From assembly GCA_022768245.1 (NCBI GenBank), contig JALEMR010000006.1, positions 1-38,528 of the forward strand: a stretch of DNA of 38,528 bases, given 5' to 3'. How positions within the stretch are numbered: position 1 is the stretch's first letter; the number at the start of each line of letters is the position of its first letter. Of the stretch, positions 1-6,689 are shown piece by piece. The notes below the pieces were generated by a model, which had not been told where the DNA came from, ran no database searches, and saw only the letters and a program-made list of their open reading frames with translations. The stretch comes from Oscillospiraceae bacterium (lineage in GTDB: Bacteria; Bacillota; Clostridia; Oscillospirales; Ruminococcaceae). The position numbers and the translations under genes were made by a program.

Positions 1-96
1 GTTAAGCGTGTTAAGGCTATTGTAAACGGCACTCCCAAGCACATTTATGTATGCTCAAGATGCCTTCGTTCCGGAAAGGTTACAAGAGCTGTCTGA
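1..96 (+). CDS. rpmB: 50S ribosomal protein L28, C-terminal part
   Basis: This is the 3' end of the gene for large-subunit ribosomal protein L28; its start lies left of the window. The reading frame runs from base 1 to a TGA at 94-96 and gives 31 residues. They contain the conserved VNGTPKHIYVC and CLRSGKVTRAV segments, which match the usual L28 C-terminus. A strong hairpin terminator follows 34 bases later, so the gene appears to end its own transcript. Identification rests on recognition of the conserved tail, which is distinctive. Confidence 0.9.
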   Translation, partial: VKRVKAIVNGTPKHIYVCSRCLRSGKVTRAV

Positions 97-130
97 TTAA
101 CAGATAAAACCGAATTGTACGTACAATAAG

Positions 131-165
131 AAAGATGTCGAATTTTCGGCGTCTTTTTTATTTTA
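131..165 (+). terminator. Rho-independent terminator after rpmB
   Basis: AAAGATGTCGAA pairs with TTCGGCGTCTTT, including two G-T pairs, around a tiny AT loop. A run of six T residues overlaps the end of the stem. It lies 34 bases after the rpmB stop codon and just before the heptad array. Confidence 0.85.
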
Positions 166-261
166 GTACATAGTACCTAGTTTTTAGTTATTAGTCCTGA
201 GTCTGAAGTCCTTAGAAGTACTATGTACTAAGTACTAGGTACTAGGTACTAAGTACTTTTT
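164..261. repeat. Degenerate heptanucleotide array, inverted halves
   Basis: Fourteen consecutive 7-nt units can be read without any slip in phase. The left half uses TAGTACN-type words (TAGTACA, TAGTACC, TAGTTTT, TAGTTAT, TAGTCCT). The right half uses the reverse complement NGTACTA (TGTACTA, AGTACTA, GGTACTA twice, AGTACTA). The array is therefore a large imperfect inverted repeat with a 7-bp period. It fills the gap between the rpmB terminator and the promoter of the carboxyltransferase operon. No coding function is apparent. Confidence 0.85.
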
Positions 262-311
262 TACTAAATTGTAAACAAATTGAAAAAAACCAAAAATTCT
301 TCGTCAAAAAC

Positions 312-340
312 TTGTCAAGACGAAAAATATGTTGTATAAT
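312..340 (+). promoter_or_regulatory. Sigma-A promoter of the carboxyltransferase operon
   Basis: The -35 box TTGTCA (312-317) is separated by exactly 17 bases from the -10 box TATAAT (335-340). The spacer contains GACGAAAAATATG, resembling the spacers of the promoters at 30235 and 36349. The start codon follows about 90 bases downstream. Confidence 0.8.
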
Positions 341-430
341 GTATAGTGGTTAAATTTGAAATTATTTTAGGATATGCCGATGTATCATTTACATAAATCG
401 GCAGAACCACCGAGAACGGAGGAAATATCT

Positions 431-1798
431 ATGTTGACCGAAAGTCAGAGGGCTAAAATGGCAGAGTATACCGCTGCTGTTTCCGCCGATACTGCCGCTA
501 AGAAAAGACTTGCTGCTCTTTTCGACGACGGCGTTTATACCGAAATTGACGCATACGCTAAGTGCGGAGAGGATCTCACAGGCGTGGCGGCAGCTTACGG
601 CTTTGTGAACGGTGCTCCCGTATATGCTTTTTCACAGGACAGCTCTGTTAAAAGCGGCGCAGTTTCCAAGGCTCATGCCGCAAAGATCGCTAAGGTATTC
701 GATCTCGCTTCCAGAAACGGCGTGCCCGTTGTGGGTATCTACGATTCCTGCGGCGCTTTCGTTGAGGACGGCGCAGAGGCTATGAACGCTTATGGCGAGA
801 TACTCGCTCACACATCTAATCTTTCGGGCGTTGTTCCCCAGATAGCTGTTATCGCAGGAGTTTGCTCGGGAAGCGCGGCTGTTATCGCTGCTTGTGCAGA
901 CTTTGTGATAATGTCCGAGGAAGGCGCTCTTTATCTGAATGCAGGCGCTGACAGCAGCTCTGCCGAGTCTGCCGCTAAGTGCGGTATATCCGCTCTTACC
1001 GCAAAGGACGACAAGGACGCTGTTGAACAGGCTAAGAAGCTCGTTTCTCTTATGCCTCAGAACAACCTCTCTCCCGTACCCGAGTTCGAGTACGCAGAGT
1101 CGGGCAAAAAGGCTGAGGGCTCCGCTGAGGACATCGCAGCCGCTGTTGCCGACGAGGGCAGCGTTACAGAGCTTTATGCAGAGTTCGGAAAGGCTTCCTT
1201 CACAGCTCTTGCAACTATCGGCGGCGCTTCCGCAGGCATCGTCGGCACCAACAAGACCGCTGACAAGCTCACCTCCGACGATACTGCCAAGATCGCAAGA
1301 TTTGTCCGTCTGTGCGACGCTTTCTCCGTTCCCGTTATCACGATCGTTGATACCGAGGGCTTTGAGTCGGGCGCAGAGGCTGTAAGAAACACTGCAAAGG
1401 CTGCTTCCGCTTACGCAGAGGCTACTACTGTAAAGATCTCGCTGGTAACAGGCAAGGCTTACGGCTCCGCTTTCGTGGCTCTGGCAGGAAACAACGCTAA
1501 CGCAGATATGACATTTGCATATCCCGACGCTGTTATCGCTCCCATGAATCCTATCGCTGCGGCTGAATTCCTGTATCACGACGAGCTTAAGGGCGCATCC
1601 GACGTTAAGGCTAAGCGCGAAGAGATCGCAAAGCGCTACGCAGACGAAAAGGCTTCCGCATTCGACGCGGCTGCCAAGGGCGCTGTTGACGAGATCATCG
1701 ACCCCGCAAACGCAAGAGCGAAGATCATCTCCGTTCTCGATATCAGCGCAGGCAAGCGCATGGTAAAGCAGCTTCCCAAGAAGCACAGCGTAAACTAA
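431..1798 (+). CDS. Biotin-dependent carboxyltransferase subunit (12S / PccB / MmdA-like), divergent
   Basis: The predicted 455-residue protein belongs to the crotonase-fold carboxyl transferase family (PccB, MmdA, 12S subunit of transcarboxylase), which moves CO2 between biotin and an acyl-CoA. The start at 431 is chosen because GGAGGAAATATCT precedes it; an earlier in-frame ATG at 374 has no such site. The N-terminal half keeps the SGVVPQIAVIAG strand but has SCGAF where relatives have SGGAR, and GVCSGSA for GPCAGGA. The C-terminal half keeps ARFVRLCDAF and KAYGSAF, with GFESG for GFLPG. It is about 55 residues shorter than typical members. A biotin carrier and a 5S-like subunit follow, so a transcarboxylase-type complex is likely. 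The acyl-CoA substrate (methylmalonyl-, propionyl- or acetyl/malonyl-CoA) cannot be told from the sequence. Confidence 0.8.
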   Translation: MLTESQRAKMAEYTAAVSADTAAKKRLAALFDDGVYTEIDAYAKCGEDLTGVAAAYGFVNGAPVYAFSQDSSVKSGAVSKAHAAKIAKVFDLASRNGVPVVGIYDSCGAFVEDGAEAMNAYGEILAHTSNLSGVVPQIAVIAGVCSGSAAVIAACADFVIMSEEGALYLNAGADSSSAESAAKCGISALTAKDDKDAVEQAKKLVSLMPQNNLSPVPEFEYAESGKKAEGSAEDIAAAVADEGSVTELYAEFGKASFTALATIGGASAGIVGTNKTADKLTSDDTAKIARFVRLCDAFSVPVITIVDTEGFESGAEAVRNTAKAASAYAEATTVKISLVTGKAYGSAFVALAGNNANADMTFAYPDAVIAPMNPIAAAEFLYHDELKGASDVKAKREEIAKRYADEKASAFDAAAKGAVDEIIDPANARAKIISVLDISAGKRMVKQLPKKHSVN

Positions 1799-1868
1799 GT
1801 TAACAGTTTTCGGTCAACAGCAAACAGCGATTTATTACATAATTCCGTAAGCTGTTGACTCAATAACT
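1799..1868. repeat. Degenerate heptanucleotide array after the carboxyltransferase gene
   Basis: Starting at the base after the stop codon, ten 7-nt units run in phase: GTTAACA, GTTTTCG, GTCAACA, GCAAACA, GCGATTT, then more decayed units ending in TTGACTC and AATAACT. The core GTCAACAGC (1813-1821) recurs inverted as GCTGTTGAC (1851-1859), so the array again has inverted halves. It separates two genes of one operon. Confidence 0.7.
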
Positions 1869-1908
1869 TCAACCGAATAAAAATTATATTGAATGGTGGT
1901 TTTATATT

Positions 1909-2283
1909 ATGAAAAGATTTAATATTACCGTAAACGGCAAGGCTTACGATGTTTCTGTTCAGGATATCACTGACGGCTCCGCTCCTGTGGCTGCTCCCGC
2001 TGCAGCTCCCGCACCCGCAGCTGCTCCTGCCGCTCCTGCTGCTGCACCCGCTGCTTCCGGCGCTGCAGGCTCTATCGAGGTAAAGGCTCCCATGCCCGGA
2101 ACTATCCTCGATGTTAAGGCTAAGGTCGGCGACAGCGTAACAAAGGGTCAGGTCATCGCTGTTCTCGAGGCTATGAAGATGGAGAACGACATCGTTGCTC
2201 CCGAAGCAGGCAAGGTGGCTTCTATCAACGTAAACAAGGGCGATTCCGTAAACACAGGCGACCTTATTGCAACACTCGCATAA
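1909..2283 (+). CDS. Biotin carboxyl carrier protein (1.3S-like)
   Basis: This 124-residue protein carries the biotin that shuttles CO2 between the two carboxyltransferase subunits encoded on either side. Residues 1-22 form a short N-terminal segment, 24-54 an alanine-proline-rich flexible linker, and 55-124 a biotinyl/lipoyl domain. The biotinylation site is the lysine of EAMKMEN, at residue 90. The length and design match the 1.3S subunit of propionibacterial transcarboxylase and the carrier of sodium-pump decarboxylases. A GGTGG ribosome site lies nine bases before the ATG. The gene is 110 bases after the carboxyltransferase and 23 bases before the next gene, consistent with one operon. 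Confidence 0.92.
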   Translation: MKRFNITVNGKAYDVSVQDITDGSAPVAAPAAAPAPAAAPAAPAAAPAASGAAGSIEVKAPMPGTILDVKAKVGDSVTKGQVIAVLEAMKMENDIVAPEAGKVASINVNKGDSVNTGDLIATLA

Positions 2284-2306
2284 TCTCAGGAAAGGCGGAA
2301 TAAGCA

Positions 2307-3704
2307 ATGGCTAAGATCAAAGTAACCGAGACCGTACTCCGCGACGCTCATCAGTCGCTGCTCGCTACACGTATGAGTACGGACGATATGCTCCCCATTC
2401 TCTCCGAAATGGACAAGGTAGGTTTCTACTCCGTTGAGTGCTGGGGCGGCGCTACATTCGATTCATGTATCAGATTCTTAAACGAAGACCCTTGGGAAAG
2501 ACTCCGCATTCTCCGCAGAGAAATGCCCAATACCAAGCTCCAGATGCTTTTCAGAGGTCAGAACATGCTGGGCTATCGTCACTATGCAGACGACCTCGTT
2601 GAGTATTTCGTTCAGAAGGCTTGCGCAAACGGTATCGACATCATCCGTATCTTCGACGCTCTCAACGATATCAGAAACCTTGAAACTGCTATCAAGGCTG
2701 CCAAGAAGGAAAACGCTCACGCTCAGGTAGCTATCTCCTTCACCACGGGCGATGTTTTCACCGACGAGTATTACGTAAACTATGCTAAGCAGATCGAAGC
2801 TGCCGGCGCAGATTCTATCTGCATCAAGGATATGGCTGCTCTGCTCACTCCTTACAGAACAGAGGCTCTCGTGAAGAAGATCAAGGCAGAGGTCAAGATA
2901 CCTCTCCAGCTCCATACTCACTATACATCGGGTCTTGCTTCCATGTGCCTGATGAAGGGTATCGAGGCAGGCTGCGATATTATTGATACCGCTATGTCTC
3001 CTCTGGCAAACGGTACTTCCCATGCTCCCACAGAGTCCATGGTGGCAGCTCTCCAGGGCACCGAGTACGATACGGGACTTGACCTCGTTAAGCTCAACGA
3101 GATCAGAGACTATTTCATGAAGCTTCGCAAGAAGTACATCGACAGCGGTCTTATCGACGAGAAGATGCTGGCTGTAAACCCCAACGCTCTTATCTATCAG
3201 GTTCCCGGCGGAATGCTCTCTAACCTGCTCTCTCAGCTTAAGCAGGCAGGCAAGGAGGACCAGCTGGAGGACGTTCTAAAGGAAGTGCCCAGAGTACGTG
3301 CGGATTCGGGTAATCCTCCCCTTGTTACTCCTACTTCCCAGATCGTCGGCACACAGGCTGTGTTCAACATCATCACGGGCGAGCGCTACAAGACCGTTAC
3401 CAAGGAATTCAAGGAAATGGTCAAGGGCAGCTACGGTAAGACTCCTACAGAAATAGACCCCAAGTTCAGAGAGATGATCTTAAAGGGCGAGGAGCCTATC
3501 TCCTGCCGTCCCGCAGACCTCTTAAAGCCCGAGCTTGACGCTATGCGCGAGGAGTGCGCAGAGTGGATAGAGCAGGAAGAGGACGTTCTCACCTATGCGA
3601 TGTTCCCGAAGGTTGCTCCCAAGTTCTTCGAGAAGAGAAGAGACGCTAAGTACGGCGTTGACGGCGCTCATGCGGACAAGGCTAACGGCGTTCACACTGT
3701 CTGA
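2307..3704 (+). CDS. Pyruvate/oxaloacetate carboxyltransferase subunit (5S / OadA-like)
   Basis: The 465-residue protein is a TIM-barrel (HMGL-like) carboxyltransferase that interconverts oxaloacetate and pyruvate with biotin as the CO2 carrier. ETVLRDAHQS near the N-terminus supplies a metal-binding aspartate at residue 13; CIKDM supplies the lysine that is carbamylated in relatives; LHTHYTSG supplies two metal-binding histidines. The C-terminal conserved carboxylase region is present, but the fused biotin domain of many OadA proteins is absent, because the carrier is separate at 1909-2283. AGGAAAGG precedes the ATG. No gene for the membrane beta or gamma decarboxylase subunits is nearby, so transcarboxylase activity is favoured over a sodium-pumping decarboxylase. 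A terminator follows. Confidence 0.88.
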   Translation: MAKIKVTETVLRDAHQSLLATRMSTDDMLPILSEMDKVGFYSVECWGGATFDSCIRFLNEDPWERLRILRREMPNTKLQMLFRGQNMLGYRHYADDLVEYFVQKACANGIDIIRIFDALNDIRNLETAIKAAKKENAHAQVAISFTTGDVFTDEYYVNYAKQIEAAGADSICIKDMAALLTPYRTEALVKKIKAEVKIPLQLHTHYTSGLASMCLMKGIEAGCDIIDTAMSPLANGTSHAPTESMVAALQGTEYDTGLDLVKLNEIRDYFMKLRKKYIDSGLIDEKMLAVNPNALIYQVPGGMLSNLLSQLKQAGKEDQLEDVLKEVPRVRADSGNPPLVTPTSQIVGTQAVFNIITGERYKTVTKEFKEMVKGSYGKTPTEIDPKFREMILKGEEPISCRPADLLKPELDAMREECAEWIEQEEDVLTYAMFPKVAPKFFEKRRDAKYGVDGAHADKANGVHTV

Positions 3705-3728
3705 GCAATTTGATTTGAATATCATATT

Positions 3729-3759
3729 CGGCGGTGCCCTTACGGGTACCGCCGTTTTT
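3729..3759 (+). terminator. Terminator of the carboxyltransferase operon
   Basis: CGGCGGTGCCC pairs with GGGTACCGCCG (one G-T pair) around a TTAC loop and is followed by five T residues. Confidence 0.9.
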
Positions 3760-3781
3760 CATCATTAAAAAAATGATTATA

Positions 3782-3809
3782 AAAAAGCCCCGAAAAATCG
3801 AGGCTTTTT
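3782..3809 (-). terminator. Terminator for the vWA gene, possibly bidirectional
   Basis: AAAAAGCC and GGCTTTTT form an 8-bp outer stem with a further CGA/TCG pairing inside. Poly-T flanks on both strands allow it to work in both directions. On the minus strand it lies 39 bases after the stop of the vWA protein gene. Confidence 0.8.
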
Positions 3810-3812
3810 ATT

Positions 3813-3858
3813 ATTTGCTTTCGCTGTTCACTGTTCACTAATAGCTATCAGCTGTTTG
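3813..3858. repeat. Degenerate heptanucleotide array overlapping a stop codon
   Basis: Units ATTTGCT, TTCGCTG, TTCACTG, TTCACTA, ATAGCTA, TCAGCTG and TTTGC are in strict 7-nt phase. The array runs into the minus-strand gene ending at 3848: its TGA stop and its last codons (Asn-Ser) are made of array units. It therefore overlaps coding sequence by about 10 bases. Confidence 0.7.
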
Positions 3859-6646
3859 CAACGTACACCTTCAGGGGCATTTCCTTGCCGTAGACCGACG
3901 CGGAGTACTGATAGTAAGGCTCTGCTTCGCCGTCGTATACGGGTGTGCGCAGAATGGATATGTAGGTGGTGGTGCCCAGATTGTTGCAGTCGTAGGCTTC
4001 AAGCACAAGCTTGTTGGTGTTCTCCGACTCGCGGAGCAGTCTTACCGCGTTAAGGGCATAGCCTCCTGCGGACAATACCACGGGGTTCCCCTTTTCAAGC
4101 TCGGTGCGCAGAGCATTCATCGCTGCCTCGCCGTCGTAGCCGAAATCATATACCGTGCATTTTTCCGAGGACAGGTGAAGCTTCTGCATATATCTGAACG
4201 CGTCAAGCAGGGTCTTGTCCTCGCCGTCATAAAGCGGACTGGAAATAACTGCGCACTCGTATGAGGAGAACTCGGGCAGCCGCTGGAAAGTGATGGTCTG
4301 GAGGGTCTCTATCCAGCTTTCCAGCTCGGGAAGCTTCACTGTGTAGGGCAGCTGAATGATATCCATGCGGTTATTGAGTATGAAATCCATGGTGTCTGAA
4401 TTGTATTTCAGCAGACCGCCGTCGGACGCGCGGTAATTCCACTTGTTTTCAACGGCAAGATATTTATTGTAAGTGTCCAGGAAATCAATTTTCAGATCGA
4501 CAAGGTCGGGCTTTCCGTCTGCAAGCTGTTCTATCCCGCTGAGATCATAGCCGGGTATGGTCTCGCCGCTGTCGGTGGTATACTCCTCTGCTGTAAGCTT
4601 AAGCTCGCCTGTGTAGTACCGGCGGGTCAGCTCGGCGATTCCGTAATCGGTGCCCGTTTCGGAGAAGTCGGCACGGAAGTTGTTGTACGCCATGCTGTCC
4701 TTATCCACGTTGAAGCCCGAATCGGCAAGGATATACACATCGGTGGGCTCGTTCAGGTCTATCGTCGTCTGATTGTAGGACATGAAGCTTTCTATCTTGT
4801 CGCATATCCTGTCCAGAGCGGACGCATTGGCTGCCTGATAATACTGTCCGTTGGTGGCAGCTGCGATGTTGGACAGGTAATCCTGATCGACCCGCTTTCC
4901 GAGACCTATGGTAAATATGGTGATGTTATTGTCCACTGCCTTCTTAAGAGCGGCAGCCTCCTTGTCGGGGTCGCTAGTGGAGGGATAGCCGTCGGTCAGC
5001 AGGATTATGTAATTCTTGTCGGAGCTGTTGTTTCCGAGTTCGTCCACTGCGGCGCTGATAGAGCCCGCTATCTCGGTGCCGTCGAAATAGAGATCGGCTG
5101 TCCTGATGCTGTCGATCTGGGTCTTGACCGCTTCCCTGTCGGAGGTGACGGGGGTCAGCTTCGAATATGTGCCCGTAAACTTCGCAGCGCCGTACTCCGC
5201 AGTGTCTCCCAGACGGTCGATGACTCCGTTTGCAAAATCAAGGCGCTTGAAATTCACGTCGTTTTCCTCGGAATTGGGACAGAGCGCTTCGGGGTACATG
5301 GAGCCCGAATTGTCTATAAGGAAGAAAATGCGGTTATTGTACTCCTGCTGCATATACTCCGATACGCCCACCGCATAGATGCCTATCGAATCTATCTCGG
5401 CGGATACGGTGCAGCCCGCAGGGTCTACTGTGCTTTCCAGCGGCTCGAAGGTGAGGGCTTCGCTGTCAAAGCGGAATACAGACAGCCCCGCGGGAGATGC
5501 ATGCCACCTGCCCACAGCGTCGTTGGTGTAGCTTATGGTCAGAGTACAGCTCTGCATGGGATATGCAGTATAGAATTCGTATGCGCTGCCCACTATACCC
5601 GTAGCACCAGAGATACTGTTGTTGCTGACCCTGTCCAGAACAGCGGACGCATTCTGGGGCTTGCCTGTTATCTCGGCGGAGGCGCCCTCTGTTGAGACCG
5701 TTATCGTCACCGGCTGCGAATCGTCGTCGGCAGTCAGCGGGTCAAGTCCCGCACGGACTTCCTCGCCGTCGGATATCTTATCTCCGTCTGAATCGGCATT
5801 ATTGGGGTCGGTCTTAGAAACGTTTATCTCGTAATAGTCTGAAAGTCCGTCCTTATCCGTATCGGGAAGATACAGTGAAAGGTCCTGCGCACGCTTTTCC
5901 TCGGCGGAAAGTTCGTCTGCGGAGTTCGCATCGGAGTATTCCGCATCATCGGCTTCACCTGCGGCGGAAATGCCCATGAGGTCCTTTTCCATGTCCTTGA
6001 TGTACCCGTCGTTAAGGTTTCTCATATAGATAAGACCGCCCGCATAGGCAACGCCCAGTACCACCACAAGCACGGTAAGTCCCTTGATGATATTCATACC
6101 CAGCATAGGGTCTCTTTCCCGCTTTACGGGCCTGACCTCCTGCACGACGGGCTTTTCTTCCATTTCCTGACGCTGCTTCTGCTTTTCGATCTCCCTTGAG
6201 CGTTCCTCGCGGCGGGTAGCCTGCTCCTGCGCCTTTTTAGCCTTTGCCAGATATTCGGCTTCCCGTTCTTTCTCCTTACGGCGCTTTTCGTCCTCTTCCC
6301 GCTGAATTTGCTCCTTATTCTTCTTCGCACGGGCAAGATCGCGGTCAAGTGCGTCCAACGAGTCAAGCTGACTTTCGGTCAGCTGTCCGCGCTTGGAAGC
6401 GCTGCTCTCGGGAGCTTTTTCCTCGGCGGGCTTTTTCTCCGCGGGCTTTTCCTCCGCTGGCTTTTCCTCGGCAGGCTTTTCCTCGGCGGGCTTTTCCTCG
6501 GCGGGTTCTTCCTTCGGAGAATTGTCCTCGGGCTCGAATTCAAATATGCTTTTCAGCTCGTCTTCATTGATTATATTTTCGGTGCTGTTTTCCGAAACAG
6601 GCGCTTCCGCCTCACTGCTTACGCTTGTTTTTTTCTTTTTGCTCAA
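3848..6646 (-). CDS. Membrane-anchored vWA-domain protein with calcium-type repeats and a C39-like tail
   Basis: This 932-residue protein has an unusual layout. Residues 46-77 are PAEEK pentapeptide repeats, 84-180 a highly charged, probably coiled-coil region, and 186-206 a single membrane helix. Outside the membrane are two thrombospondin-3-like acidic motifs (DTDKDGLSD at 262, DSDGDKISD at 285) and a von Willebrand A domain (about 438-630) with a complete MIDAS: DNSGS at 445-449, Thr524 and Asp552. The last 200 residues contain GNPVVLSAGG and AYDCNN, resembling a C39/papain-like fold, but the usual catalytic histidine position reads Asn. The start is a TTG at 6646 preceded by AAAGGTGG. It lies 43 bases after metG and may be cotranscribed. 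The function is unknown; surface sensing or adhesion is a guess. Confidence 0.82.
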   Translation of the reverse strand: MSKKKKTSVSSEAEAPVSENSTENIINEDELKSIFEFEPEDNSPKEEPAEEKPAEEKPAEEKPAEEKPAEKKPAEEKAPESSASKRGQLTESQLDSLDALDRDLARAKKNKEQIQREEDEKRRKEKEREAEYLAKAKKAQEQATRREERSREIEKQKQRQEMEEKPVVQEVRPVKRERDPMLGMNIIKGLTVLVVVLGVAYAGGLIYMRNLNDGYIKDMEKDLMGISAAGEADDAEYSDANSADELSAEEKRAQDLSLYLPDTDKDGLSDYYEINVSKTDPNNADSDGDKISDGEEVRAGLDPLTADDDSQPVTITVSTEGASAEITGKPQNASAVLDRVSNNSISGATGIVGSAYEFYTAYPMQSCTLTISYTNDAVGRWHASPAGLSVFRFDSEALTFEPLESTVDPAGCTVSAEIDSIGIYAVGVSEYMQQEYNNRIFFLIDNSGSMYPEALCPNSEENDVNFKRLDFANGVIDRLGDTAEYGAAKFTGTYSKLTPVTSDREAVKTQIDSIRTADLYFDGTEIAGSISAAVDELGNNSSDKNYIILLTDGYPSTSDPDKEAAALKKAVDNNITIFTIGLGKRVDQDYLSNIAAATNGQYYQAANASALDRICDKIESFMSYNQTTIDLNEPTDVYILADSGFNVDKDSMAYNNFRADFSETGTDYGIAELTRRYYTGELKLTAEEYTTDSGETIPGYDLSGIEQLADGKPDLVDLKIDFLDTYNKYLAVENKWNYRASDGGLLKYNSDTMDFILNNRMDIIQLPYTVKLPELESWIETLQTITFQRLPEFSSYECAVISSPLYDGEDKTLLDAFRYMQKLHLSSEKCTVYDFGYDGEAAMNALRTELEKGNPVVLSAGGYALNAVRLLRESENTNKLVLEAYDCNNLGTTTYISILRTPVYDGEAEPYYQYSASVYGKEMPLKVYVANS

Positions 6647-6689
6647 CTGCCAATACCACCTTTATTATTATAACCGATGCTCGGTATCA

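Noticed and set aside
164..261. Possible CRISPR array
   Set aside because: Units are 7 nt with no spacers and no cas genes are present.
632..1786. 384-codon minus-strand frame over the carboxyltransferase
   Set aside because: Ser/Cys/Leu-rich shadow of a biased gene, without start signals.
2307..3704. Sodium-pumping oxaloacetate decarboxylase
   Set aside because: Only the alpha-type and carrier parts are present; beta and gamma membrane subunits are missing from the window.
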